Shown: positions 32,108 to 40,391, numbered from the stretch's first letter. The stretch: 64,000 nt of DNA from Mammaliicoccus sciuri (GCF_002901825.1 NZ_PPQD01000034.1:190545-254544), one strand, 5' to 3'. The notes: generated by a model not told the origin, from the sequence alone. Program-made: numbers and translations.

Positions 32108-32148
32108 AACACCTCATTTTTACTGAATAAATCAGTAAATGAGGTGTT
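32108..32148. terminator. Long hairpin in the folC-yfcC gap
   Basis: Arms AACACCTCATTTTTACTGA and TCAGTAAATGAGGTGTT with a 5-base loop. It has no clear T run on the plus strand and may act in either direction or be part of the repeat-rich region. Confidence 0.55.
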
Positions 32149-32156
32149 ATTTAATT

Positions 32157-32189
32157 TGAGTTAGGAATTATGTCCCAAACTCATTTTTT
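32157..32189 (+). terminator. Terminator-like hairpin with T7 tract
   Basis: TTTGAGTTAGGA against TCCCAAACTCA with small mismatches, followed by T7. Confidence 0.6.
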
Positions 32190-32233
32190 TATGCCCATGC
32201 TTTTCGCGGATAAGTTCTCAGATTATTTTTAAC

Positions 32234-32325
32234 GATTTTGTAACGTGCTGACGCCTGAGGGAATTGTATGAGTGAGAGACTACAGGCTCGAACCATACCC
32301 TAGGCAAGCATGCACGAACAAAATC
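32234..32325. other. Long imperfect inverted repeat, candidate structured RNA or small mobile palindrome
   Basis: Nested complementary segments: GATTTTGT (32234-32241) with ACAAAATC (32318-32325), CGTGC (32244-32248) with GCACG (32312-32316), GCCTgAGG (32253-32260) with CCTAGGC (32299-32305), and GTATG (32266-32270) with CATAC (32294-32298). Together they form one extended stem about 90 bases long. I do not recognise a known RNA family. Confidence 0.6.
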
Positions 32326-32398
32326 ATAGATTTTTATATAATATTCAATATTTTCTGATAATAGTGTATGATGGTACTTATAAATAGGGGGGATTAAT

Positions 32399-33796
32399 TT
32401 GAAAGATATAGTTGGAAAATTTATAAGGTTCAAGAATCCTCATACATATGCTATATTGCTTTTCATTATTGCTATGAGTTGTTTACTGACATATGTGATA
32501 CCTTCTGGGGAATTTGACAGGAAGTCTGTTAATGATCGGAAAGAGGTTGTTTCAGGTACATATCATTTAGTAGATAGTGAACCTTCTGGATTTTTAGAAA
32601 TATTTAGATCTATACCTGAAGGATTAATCAGTGGTGCTGATATTATCTTTTACATATTTTTAGTTGGTGGTGCATTTGGCATTATTCATAAGACAGGTGC
32701 CATTACCAATGGCGTCAATGCTGCAATGAACAAGCTTGGTAAAAACGGTAAGTTAATGATTCCACTAACGATGTTTATTTTTTCATTGCTTGGTTTCTCG
32801 ATAGGTTTAGCTGAAGAGACAATTATCTTTGTTCCAATCGGTATAGCGATTGCTAGAGCAGTTGGATATGATGCAATGACAGGTGCTGCAATGATTATCA
32901 TGGGCGCTGCTGCTGGCTTTCTGGGTGGAATGCTCAACCCATTTACAGTTGGAGTTGCTCAACAGATTGCAGAAATTCCGCTTTTTTCTGGATGGGAATT
33001 TAGAACGATTATTTATATTTGTGTATTAATTGTTGGTATTGCATACGTTATGTTTTACGCTCGAAAAGTTAAAAAGAATCCAAAGAAAAGTTTAGTATAC
33101 GAGTTAGAACAACAAGAAAAGAATCAAACAGAACCACAAGAAGAGATTGGTAGATTTACAAAGCGACAAATGTTTTGTTTAATTTTATTAGTCAGTGCAA
33201 TATGTTTTAACGTATTTGGCATTTTTACATTTGGTTGGTCATTTAATGAAATGAGTGCTAATTTCTTGCTTGTAGGATTATTGGCAGGTTTTATTGCTGG
33301 TTTAGGTTTTAATGGTACTTTCGATGCTTTAATCGAGGGTATGCAATCTATTTTATTTGGGGCATTAATTGTTGGTTTCGCTAAAGCAATCGTCGTTGTA
33401 TTAGAAAATGGTAAAATTATCGACACAATAGTTTATTATTTAACAAATACAATTCAAGATTTACCAGCAAGTATTACGGTAGGGATGATGTTTATCATAC
33501 AAATGGTCCTGAATTTCTTTATCCCTTCTGGTTCTGGTCAAGCGATGACGACTATGCCATTAATGGTGCCTATTTCTGATTTATTGAATATCAATAGACA
33601 AATGGCAGTACTTGCCTTCCAATATGGTGATGCAGTGAGTAATAGTATATTCCCAACATCAGCTTCGTTAATGGGAGGATTAGCTGTAGCAGGAATCTCA
33701 TACACAACTTGGGTTAAATTTATTTGGAAGTTATTATTACTGTGGGTTGTTATCTGCTTAGTTGGTATTATTATTGCATTAGCCCTAGGTTATTAA
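32399..33796 (+). CDS. YfcC-family (DcuC-like) membrane carrier
   Basis: 465 aa integral membrane protein with about 11-12 hydrophobic segments. N-terminal FKNPHTYAILLFIIAM, LTYVIPSGEFDR, and the C-terminal FFIPSGSGQAMTTMPLM motif are typical of the YfcC/C4-dicarboxylate carrier family. Members are predicted to move carboxylates, amino acids or peptides, and the substrate here is unknown. Start TTG 32399 follows GGGGGGA. It stands alone between a repeat-rich gap and a terminator, at a site where I do not recall it in S. aureus, so it may be an accessory insertion. Confidence 0.85.
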   Translation: MKDIVGKFIRFKNPHTYAILLFIIAMSCLLTYVIPSGEFDRKSVNDRKEVVSGTYHLVDSEPSGFLEIFRSIPEGLISGADIIFYIFLVGGAFGIIHKTGAITNGVNAAMNKLGKNGKLMIPLTMFIFSLLGFSIGLAEETIIFVPIGIAIARAVGYDAMTGAAMIIMGAAAGFLGGMLNPFTVGVAQQIAEIPLFSGWEFRTIIYICVLIVGIAYVMFYARKVKKNPKKSLVYELEQQEKNQTEPQEEIGRFTKRQMFCLILLVSAICFNVFGIFTFGWSFNEMSANFLLVGLLAGFIAGLGFNGTFDALIEGMQSILFGALIVGFAKAIVVVLENGKIIDTIVYYLTNTIQDLPASITVGMMFIIQMVLNFFIPSGSGQAMTTMPLMVPISDLLNINRQMAVLAFQYGDAVSNSIFPTSASLMGGLAVAGISYTTWVKFIWKLLLLWVVICLVGIIIALALGY

Positions 33797-33803
33797 ATTT
33801 TAC

Positions 33804-33851
33804 AAAACTTGAAAAACACATGCTATCTTTAGATGTTTTTCAAGTTTTTTT
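33804..33851 (+). terminator. Intrinsic terminator after the YfcC-family gene
   Basis: Long stem AAAACTTGAAAAACA against TGTTTTTCAAGTTTT, ending in a T run. Confidence 0.85.
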
Positions 33852-33964
33852 AATGGATTTATAAAGAGTTAAAAAGTATTAGAGCTATTTACTAACAATA
33901 TGCGATTATAAATATTGTGGTCACATTTGGTATATTAATATATATCAAAAAGGAGCTAAAAAGT

Positions 33965-34690
33965 ATGTTCAAAATGTTTATATTCGGTGCAATCATTGCA
34001 AGTTATATGTATCAACTTACGGGTGTGAAAAATGTGGGTTTTCATTTATTAACGAAACGTTCAGTTTGTGAATCATGTCATACATCACTTAAACCGATAG
34101 ATTTATTACCCATTGTAAGTTATGTAGCATTACACGGTAAATGTCGTTATTGTAAGAAGCGCATTCCAATAATTTTATTAGTTTGTGAAGTCCTTTTAGG
34201 CATACTATTTCTGATTCCCATTCTTTCAGTAGTTCAATTAAATCCTCTTTTGTATTACTTCTTAATTATATTTTTAATACCTTTATCTATTTATGATTTC
34301 CATCATTTTGTCATACCGAATCATATGCTCATCATTATGTTAGTATGTAGTGTTTATTTATTTGGAATAACGCGAGAACAATTTTTTTACGCACTGTTTA
34401 TCATATTAATTTTGCACATCTTATATTTCATATCAAGGGGAGGGCTAGGTTATGGAGATATTAAATTGTTTTCGTTACTCAGTTTAATTTTGCCGGTATC
34501 ACATTTTATATTATGTTTTATGTTTACTTTTATATTTGCGGGTGTATTGATCACACTTTATGTATGTACCACTAGAAACAAAATTCAAAAAGTACCACTC
34601 GTTCCTTTTATGACACTTGCAGTTATATTTGTACAATTATTCCAAACTCAACTTAATGATTATTTTTTAGGAGGCAACTATGGTTATTAA
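33965..34690 (+). CDS. comC: Type IV prepilin leader peptidase ComC
   Basis: Membrane aspartyl protease that cleaves and methylates competence pseudopilins (ComGC and others, not in this window). Two zinc-type Cys pairs are in the N-terminal loop (CESC, CRYC). The catalytic Asp residues lie in IYDFHHFVIPN and GLGYGDIK; the second is the GxGD signature of A24 peptidases. Start ATG 33965 follows AAAGGAGC; an upstream ATG (33917) has no such site. 241 aa, about seven membrane segments. Its end overlaps radC by 11 bases. Confidence 0.92.
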   Translation: MFKMFIFGAIIASYMYQLTGVKNVGFHLLTKRSVCESCHTSLKPIDLLPIVSYVALHGKCRYCKKRIPIILLVCEVLLGILFLIPILSVVQLNPLLYYFLIIFLIPLSIYDFHHFVIPNHMLIIMLVCSVYLFGITREQFFYALFIILILHILYFISRGGLGYGDIKLFSLLSLILPVSHFILCFMFTFIFAGVLITLYVCTTRNKIQKVPLVPFMTLAVIFVQLFQTQLNDYFLGGNYGY

Positions 34691-35396
34691 AATTAAAGAT
34701 TTACAACATGAAGATAAACCGAGAGAAAGACTGAAATCATATGGTCCGGATAAATTAACAAATAGAGAATTGTTGGCGATTATTATTAATTCAGGAAGCA
34801 AACAATATTCCAGTCTAGAATGTGCGAATAAAGTATTAAATTTAGTTGAAAATACAAGAGAGCTAAGACATTTAACATTGTCTGAATTGCTTTCTGTTAA
34901 TGGCATTGGTGAATCTAAAGCCATTACAATTTTAGCAGTTATTGAATTAGCTAAAAGAATGCATAGCAATACCGTTCTCGACAAAGTAGAAATCAATGAA
35001 CCACAAGATGTTGCAGATTATTTAATGGAAAAATTAAGATATTTAAAGCAAGAACACTTTGTTGCTTTATTATTAAATACAAAGAATCAAATTATACATG
35101 AACAATCGATTTTTATTGGTTCATTAAATATGGCGGTTGTTCATCCGAGAGATTTATTGAGAGAGGCAGTTAAGCATTCTGCTGCTTCAATTGTCATTGC
35201 ACATAATCATCCAAGTGGTGATCCGACACCATCATTAGAAGATATTAAAACGACAAAGCGAATATTATATTGTTGTGATTTAATGGGTATCGATTTATTA
35301 GATCATATTATCATTGGTGATGGAGAATTTATTAGCATATTTGAAAATGACTATATCATGCGTGAAGACTTAGAAATTAATAATATAACTGAATGA
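34680..35396 (+). CDS. radC: JAB-domain DNA repair-family protein RadC
   Basis: 238 aa. N-terminal helix-hairpin-helix part (ELLSVNGIGESKAITILAVIELAKR) and C-terminal JAMM metalloprotease-like domain with HNHPSGDPTPS. Despite the name, a repair role has not been confirmed in other species. The start ATG has TTAGGAGG upstream and overlaps the comC end, implying coupling. Its order with comC, ahead of mreC, follows staphylococci, but here an ABC pair is inserted. Confidence 0.94.
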   Translation: MVIKIKDLQHEDKPRERLKSYGPDKLTNRELLAIIINSGSKQYSSLECANKVLNLVENTRELRHLTLSELLSVNGIGESKAITILAVIELAKRMHSNTVLDKVEINEPQDVADYLMEKLRYLKQEHFVALLLNTKNQIIHEQSIFIGSLNMAVVHPRDLLREAVKHSAASIVIAHNHPSGDPTPSLEDIKTTKRILYCCDLMGIDLLDHIIIGDGEFISIFENDYIMREDLEINNITE

Positions 35397-35440
35397 TTCA
35401 ATGTTATAATGTAATTAAAAATGAGTCAGGAGTTTTTATT

Positions 35441-35719
35441 TTGCAAATCATAACGTTCTTATTTGTCGTATTACCGTTACTATTTATTATTTCTTTATTT
35501 CAACGTAAGAAAAAGCGACCAATTGTTAGAAAAGACTATGGCATCACGTTGGTGTTAGGCATCATTGGTGTATTCTTAGCTTCCATTATTCTTACTTTAA
35601 CTAAAGACGGTTCTGCACTTTCAATTAATTTAATACTTGGTTCAATTGTTGCAGGAATTGCTTGGGGTATTCTCGTTTCAATTACATTATTCATTTTAAA
35701 CAAAATATTAAACAAATAA
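35441..35719 (+). CDS. Small membrane protein, function unknown
   Basis: 92 aa with three hydrophobic segments (LQIITFLFVVLPLLFIISLF, GITLVLGIIGVFLASIILTL, LILGSIVAGIAWGILVSITL) separated by the basic stretch QRKKKRP, suggesting the Lys/Arg loop faces the cytosol. The start is TTG 35441, with CAGGAG at good distance; a TATAAT at about 35405-35410 may be its own promoter. Lies 44 bases after radC. No family recognised. Confidence 0.65.
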   Translation: MQIITFLFVVLPLLFIISLFQRKKKRPIVRKDYGITLVLGIIGVFLASIILTLTKDGSALSINLILGSIVAGIAWGILVSITLFILNKILNK

Positions 35720-35747
35720 ATAAAATTGTAAATTTTCGGATATTATA

Positions 35748-35776
35748 TTGACATTAATTTTTGAAAAGGCTATCAT
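35748..35776 (+). promoter_or_regulatory. Promoter of the ABC exporter leader
   Basis: TTGACA, exactly 17 bases, TATCAT. One of the best promoter matches in the window. Confidence 0.8.
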
Positions 35777-35810
35777 TAACTTAAATTTATGAGAGAGGAG
35801 GTAGTGACTT

Positions 35811-35888
35811 ATGAGAAACATCAGAAGAAGATTTTATAAACAAACAACATCATACATCACTACCCCTACGTTAAATATGAAGCATTAG
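35811..35888 (+). CDS. Leader peptide of the ABC exporter operon (bmrB-like)
   Basis: 25-codon reading frame: MRNIRRRFYKQTTS, then YITTPTLNMKH. It starts with ATG 4-9 bases after a very strong ribosome binding site (GAGGAGG), downstream of a consensus promoter, and is followed by an intrinsic terminator before the exporter genes. The peptide is basic at the N-terminus. Codons 16-19 form a segment (TCACTACC) complementary to its own ribosome binding site (GGTAGTGA), and part of it also pairs with the stop-codon region. This is the architecture of ribosome-mediated attenuators such as bmrB upstream of bmrCD in B. subtilis. The regulatory role is inferred. Confidence 0.7.
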   Translation: MRNIRRRFYKQTTSYITTPTLNMKH

Positions 35889-35923
35889 GGAGTAGTATAT
35901 TCACTTCCTTTAGAATGTAATTT

Positions 35924-35960
35924 AAGCACACGCTTTCTTTAAGGATGCGTGTGCTTTTTT
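35924..35960 (+). terminator. Attenuator terminator before the ABC exporter genes
   Basis: AAGCACACGC against GCGTGTGCTT with a 13-base loop, then T6. It lies between the leader peptide and the first exporter gene, so readthrough is needed for expression from the leader promoter. Confidence 0.88.
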
Positions 35961-35992
35961 GTGTTTAATGATAGGGGTTAAGGGGGGACAAC

Positions 35993-37732
35993 ATGTTTCA
36001 AGCAATTAAAAAGTTAATGTGGTTTTTTAAAGATCATTGGAAGAGATATTCGATTGCAATTATTCTGTTATTAATTGCGAACGTTGTAGAAGTACTGCCA
36101 CCTTGGATAGTAGGGCAGACTATAGATAAGATAAGTGACCGTTCTTTAACTGAACAAATATATCATCAATTAGTGATTATTTTTATAATTGTATTAATTT
36201 TGTCTTATATTGTGAATTATATTTGGAGAACTTTAATTTTTTCAGGTTCTCAAATACTTGAATCAATTATGAGACGTAAACTGATGCAAAAATTTTTATC
36301 AATGAGTCCAACATTTTTTGAGAAAAATCGAACTGGAGATTTGATGGCAAAGTCTACAAACGATTTGAATCAAATTAGAAATACTGCAGGGATAGGGATT
36401 TTAACTTTAATTGATTCTACAACATTTATGGGAACGATAATATTAACGATGGGTATTACAGTATCATGGAAGCTTACACTATTTGCACTGATTCCATTAC
36501 CTTTACTAGCCATATTAGAAATTGAATTAGGTAAAAGAATTCATAAACGCTATTTAGTTTCACAAAAATCGTTTGGTGATATGAATGACAGTGTTCTTGA
36601 GTCTATTGAAGGTGTACGTGTTACAAGAGCGTATGTACAAGAAGATAAACTCAACAAAGATTTCAAAAATATGACTGAAAGTGTCGTAGAAAAATTTATG
36701 AATGTTGAAAAAATGGATGCGTTTTTTCAACCAATAACGATTATTATCACTGCTATGAGTCAAGTTATCGGAATAGGTTATGGAGCTTTTCTTGTTAACA
36801 GTGGTGAAATGACAATTGGTGGTCTGATTTCATTCACCGTATATTTAAATATGCTCGTATGGCCAATGTTTTCAGTTGGCATTTTGATTAATATCATGCA
36901 AAGAGGTAATGCGTCTATAGATCGTGTTGAAGAAACGTTAAATGAAGCGGAAACAGTACTTGATGTAGAAAATAAAGGCATGCCTTCACATGATATAGGT
37001 ATGAATTCTGTTGTGTTTAAATATCCATCGAGTGAATCCATTAACTTGAACAACATCAATATCATACTAGGTAAAGGTGAAACTTTAGGTATTGTCGGTG
37101 CAACTGGTTCTGGTAAGACAACGTTAATCAAACAAATTTTGAAAGAATATCCTACTGGTGATGGAGAAATCGTACTTGGAGATACTAATATTAATCAAAT
37201 TTCAAAAAGTGATTTAAGAAGTTTAATTGGTTATGTATCTCAAGAAAACATTTTATTCTCTAGATCTATTAGAGATAACATTAGATTTGGTAAATCAGAT
37301 GCTACTGATAATGATATCAAAGAAGCAATCAAATTAGCATACTTTGAAAAAGATATCGAACGTTTACCACAAGGTTTAGAAACATTAGTAGGAGAAAAAG
37401 GCATAGCAATTTCTGGAGGTCAAAAGCAAAGAATAGCAATTGCTAGAGCATTGATTATGGATCCTAAAATATTAATTTTAGACGATGCACTATCTGCTGT
37501 TGATGCAAAAACAGAAAAGAAAATTATACAAAATATACAAAAATATAGACAAGGCAAAACAACTATTATTGCGACACATCGATTATCTGGTGTTAAACAT
37601 GCTAATCAAATTGTTGTAATGGACCATGGAGAAATAACAGAGTCAGGTACGCATGACCAATTACTTCAAAAGAATGGTTGGTACAAATCTCAATTTGAAA
37701 GACAACGGTTGAAGGAGGTGTATAGCAAGTGA
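35993..37732 (+). CDS. ABC multidrug exporter half, BmrC/YheI type
   Basis: 579 aa with an N-terminal six-helix membrane domain and a C-terminal nucleotide-binding domain. Walker A GATGSGKTT is near residue 365-372, signature ISGGQKQRIAIARA near 473, Walker B ILILDDALSAVD with Asp498 where most ABC ATPases have the catalytic Glu, and H-loop IIATHRLS. The Asp marks the degenerate-site subunit of a heterodimeric exporter, as in BmrC, LmrC and TM287. The start follows a strong GGGGGG site. It overlaps the next half-transporter by 4 bases (GTGA). Substrates are probably hydrophobic drugs; this is inferred from the family. Confidence 0.9.
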   Translation: MFQAIKKLMWFFKDHWKRYSIAIILLLIANVVEVLPPWIVGQTIDKISDRSLTEQIYHQLVIIFIIVLILSYIVNYIWRTLIFSGSQILESIMRRKLMQKFLSMSPTFFEKNRTGDLMAKSTNDLNQIRNTAGIGILTLIDSTTFMGTIILTMGITVSWKLTLFALIPLPLLAILEIELGKRIHKRYLVSQKSFGDMNDSVLESIEGVRVTRAYVQEDKLNKDFKNMTESVVEKFMNVEKMDAFFQPITIIITAMSQVIGIGYGAFLVNSGEMTIGGLISFTVYLNMLVWPMFSVGILINIMQRGNASIDRVEETLNEAETVLDVENKGMPSHDIGMNSVVFKYPSSESINLNNINIILGKGETLGIVGATGSGKTTLIKQILKEYPTGDGEIVLGDTNINQISKSDLRSLIGYVSQENILFSRSIRDNIRFGKSDATDNDIKEAIKLAYFEKDIERLPQGLETLVGEKGIAISGGQKQRIAIARALIMDPKILILDDALSAVDAKTEKKIIQNIQKYRQGKTTIIATHRLSGVKHANQIVVMDHGEITESGTHDQLLQKNGWYKSQFERQRLKEVYSK

Positions 37733-39477
37733 GTATTGTAAATCAACTCTTTCCATTTGTTAGTAAATATAAGAAAAGATTCATCATTGGTATTGTTATT
37801 TTAATTGGAGCAGTGGGATTCGAATTATTAGGGCCATTGGTTGCTATGTATATTATTGATCATTATGTTAAAACATCTGCTTCACAAATTATACAACTAC
37901 GACCAGTGCTACTATTATTGAGTTTGTTTTTTGTAGTGTCACTCATTCATGCGATATTAAGTTATTTTCAAACACTCGTTCTTCAACGTGCTGGCTCAGA
38001 TGTTATTAAAGAGTTAAGAATTAAACTTTTTGAACACGTACAAAAGTTACCGATAAAATACTTTGATAATTTACCAGCAGGAAAAGTAGTAGCAAGAATC
38101 ACGAATGATACACAAATGATACTCGAACTATTCACTGTTATATTACCAAACTTTATTTCGGCTTTTATCACGATGATAGGTGTCATTATTGCGATATTCT
38201 TTATTAATACAAAAATTGGACTCATCGCACTGATTACAATACCTTTCGTAATACTTTGGTTATTGTGGTACAAAAAAGTAACGGGTAAATACAACTATGT
38301 AATTCGAGAAAAAAACAGTGATATGAATGCACTTATCAATGAATCTATAAATGGTATGAATATCATTCAAGCATTTAAACAAGAAAAACAAATTATGAAT
38401 GATTTTGATGAAATGAATCAAGCGTATTTAAACAATTATAAAAAAATCATACAATTTGATTCGCTGACAGAACATAACTTGTTGAGTACGATTAGAAGTA
38501 TTGTGTTTTTAATGTTGATTGTCGTATTTGGAACACAATTTCTAAATTCTTCTGTCGCAATTTCAGTTGGTACGTTATATATTCTTGTAAATTATATAAC
38601 AAGATTGTTTGATCCTTTGTTTGGTGTATTAAATGTATTGGGACAATTAGAACAAGCAAGAGTTTCTTGCGTGAGAGTATTTGAAATGATGAATGTGTCT
38701 GAAGAAAAGATGCCAGAACATAAAATTCAGTTGCCTGAAAAAATAGAAGGTCATGTTCATTTTAACGATGTATCGTTTGCTTATAATGAAGGTGAATACG
38801 TATTGGAAAATATCAATTTAGAAGTCGATAAAGGACAAACAATTGCATTGGTTGGACATACAGGGTCAGGGAAAAGTTCTATTATGAATTTACTTTTCAG
38901 ATTCTATGATCCTACTGATGGAACGATTGAAATTGATGGTATACCGACCATTAAAACGGACAAAAGAGATATGCGTAAACATATGGGCATTGTATTACAA
39001 GACCCATACTTATATACAGGGACTATTTTATCCAACATTACATTAGACGACCCTAAAGTAACGAGAGAAAAAGCTGTTGAAAGTTTAAATGCAGTAGGTG
39101 GAGATAGAGTGTTAGAACACTTCAAAAAAGGTATTGATGAGCCAGTTATAGAAAGAGGTCGAACATTAAGTTCTGGTCAACGACAAATTATATCATTTGC
39201 GAGAGCACTGGCATTTGATCCAGAAATTTTGATTTTAGATGAAGCGACTTCAAGTATTGATTCTGAAACGGAAGAAATCATACAAAAAGCAATGACTGTG
39301 TTGTCTAAAGGAAGAACATCATTTATTATTGCACACCGACTTTCAACGATTAAGAATGCTGATCAAATTATTGTTCTTGATAAAGGACGCATCATTGAAA
39401 AAGGCAATCATGATGAGTTAATTAAATTAGAAGGACAATATTACAAAATGTATCAAATGCAGTCTTTAACAGATTAA
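37729..39477 (+). CDS. ABC multidrug exporter half, BmrD/YheH type
   Basis: 582 aa partner of the preceding gene. Six-helix membrane domain, then Walker A GHTGSGKSS, a slightly degenerate signature LSSGQ (residues 480-484), Walker B ILILDEATSSID with canonical catalytic Glu505, and H-loop IIAHRLSTI. The degenerate signature here faces the degenerate ATP site of the first subunit, the asymmetric pairing expected in heterodimers. Start GTG overlaps the stop of the first half. A terminator follows, so the leader peptide and two halves form one unit. Confidence 0.9.
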   Translation: MSIVNQLFPFVSKYKKRFIIGIVILIGAVGFELLGPLVAMYIIDHYVKTSASQIIQLRPVLLLLSLFFVVSLIHAILSYFQTLVLQRAGSDVIKELRIKLFEHVQKLPIKYFDNLPAGKVVARITNDTQMILELFTVILPNFISAFITMIGVIIAIFFINTKIGLIALITIPFVILWLLWYKKVTGKYNYVIREKNSDMNALINESINGMNIIQAFKQEKQIMNDFDEMNQAYLNNYKKIIQFDSLTEHNLLSTIRSIVFLMLIVVFGTQFLNSSVAISVGTLYILVNYITRLFDPLFGVLNVLGQLEQARVSCVRVFEMMNVSEEKMPEHKIQLPEKIEGHVHFNDVSFAYNEGEYVLENINLEVDKGQTIALVGHTGSGKSSIMNLLFRFYDPTDGTIEIDGIPTIKTDKRDMRKHMGIVLQDPYLYTGTILSNITLDDPKVTREKAVESLNAVGGDRVLEHFKKGIDEPVIERGRTLSSGQRQIISFARALAFDPEILILDEATSSIDSETEEIIQKAMTVLSKGRTSFIIAHRLSTIKNADQIIVLDKGRIIEKGNHDELIKLEGQYYKMYQMQSLTD

Positions 39478-39493
39478 TCGAGTTAAACAAACT

Positions 39494-39530
39494 AATGGCC
39501 TGGGATACAATTTCCCAGGCCATTGTTTTA
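39494..39530 (+). terminator. Terminator after the ABC exporter genes
   Basis: Perfect 12-bp stem AATGGCCTGGGA / TCCCAGGCCATT, 7-base loop, then GTTTTA. It also faces the minus-strand small gene and may act on both. Confidence 0.85.
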
Positions 39531-39554
39531 TATTTTTTAAACTCATCATTGCGG

Positions 39555-39701
39555 TCACATAAAGTAAAGTACGCCTTGATATATGAAGTAAATAACTAAA
39601 GCGATGATTGCTAATTTTATTACAACTCTTAATAGTCCAACGAAAAATCTAAAAAAGATAATTAAAAACAAGATAGCTAAAAATATATATATTAATTCCA
39701 A
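39555..39701 (-). CDS. Small hydrophobic membrane protein, 48 aa
   Basis: A short minus-strand frame: TTG start at 39701 preceded by AGAGGTGA at the right spacing, with TATAAT (39727-39722) about 20 bases upstream. The product begins MELIYIFLAILFLIIFF, then has RFFVGLLRVVIKLA and a second hydrophobic stretch IIALVIYFIYQG. The strong ribosome binding site and uninterrupted hydrophobic composition argue for a real gene. It is divergent from the neighbouring DUF4930-like gene, which also begins with a membrane anchor of similar style (RLIRNLLALLAIV). Function unknown. Confidence 0.55.
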   Translation of the reverse strand: MELIYIFLAILFLIIFFRFFVGLLRVVIKLAIIALVIYFIYQGVLYFM

Positions 39702-39846
39702 ATTTATCACCTCTTGAATTCATTATATAGAATAGAGCAAGTAATTACATCAGACTACAGAATGATTAAAGGTTTAGGTCTAAAGCCCGATGATGATATT
39801 CAAACAATTTTCGTATAATATAAATGAATGAGAGGTGTCTATAATT

Positions 39847-40290
39847 TTGAGATGGTTATTTAGATTAATTAGAAATTTATTAGCGTTATTAGCAATTGTC
39901 ATTATCATTGTTATTGTATATAGAAATGTACCAGCATTGAGTGATTTAAACCCGTTTGATCACAGTAATGAACAAACAACTGAAGAAATGTCTCCACAAC
40001 ATGCAAATGCAACTTATAAAATTGAAGATAATCCATTGTTGCAAAATGTACCGTTAGGTCAAACTAAACAAGCATTTAATTGGATTAATAAAAGTGAATT
40101 CATGGATGTTTCAGGACTAGAACGTATGGGATATGACGACAACTATGTTGCAGGGCAAAGAGGAACAGAGTATATCTTGTATAAATTTGGTGAACCCAAG
40201 ATGTACGTATATCAAACAGAGCAAGATTTAATGAATGATTTAAGTGCAATGCACTCAAATATAGAATTATTACCTAAAACTGCATATTAA
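39847..40290 (+). CDS. DUF4930-like membrane-anchored protein
   Basis: 147 aa. An N-terminal membrane anchor (about residues 9-25, LLALLAIVIIIVIVYRN) is followed by an extracytoplasmic domain of about 115 residues with motifs FNWINKSEFMDVSGLERMGY and GTEYILYKFGEPKMYVYQTE. It resembles a staphylococcal family I remember as DUF4930; function unknown. The start TTG 39847 has AGAGGTG 9 bases upstream; the longer frame from GTG 39835 starts inside that site. It lies upstream of mreC, with a possible cell-envelope role. Confidence 0.8.
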   Translation: MRWLFRLIRNLLALLAIVIIIVIVYRNVPALSDLNPFDHSNEQTTEEMSPQHANATYKIEDNPLLQNVPLGQTKQAFNWINKSEFMDVSGLERMGYDDNYVAGQRGTEYILYKFGEPKMYVYQTEQDLMNDLSAMHSNIELLPKTAY

Positions 40291-40391
40291 ATTTTTATTT
40301 CGGCAGTCTCTTACTTTATTTAAAGTGCTGTGTAAGCTAAAATAGTAATATCATTGTTAATGAGTCATTTGAAGATTAAGAGGTGTTTGGA

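Larger units (their letters stand above)
35797..35960 (+). promoter_or_regulatory. Putative ribosome-mediated attenuator of the ABC exporter
   Basis: Competing pairings seen: GGTAGTGA (35800-35807) with TCACTACC (35857-35864); ACTACCCCTA (35859-35868) with TAGGGAGTAGT (35886-35896, one bulge); and GGGAGT (35888-35893) with ACTTCC (35903-35908). They precede a terminator. A ribosome stalled in the leader peptide would cover the middle segment and change which pairs form. Confidence 0.6.

Noticed and set aside
32218-32433. 71-codon minus-strand frame
   Set aside because: It crosses the long inverted repeat and the YfcC-family promoter and shows no recognisable protein character.
39761-39817. 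18-codon frame (MIKGLGLKPDDDIQTIFV) upstream of the DUF4930-like gene
   Set aside because: It has no ribosome binding site and ends inside the probable -10 element of the next gene; it could be a gene remnant but cannot be supported.
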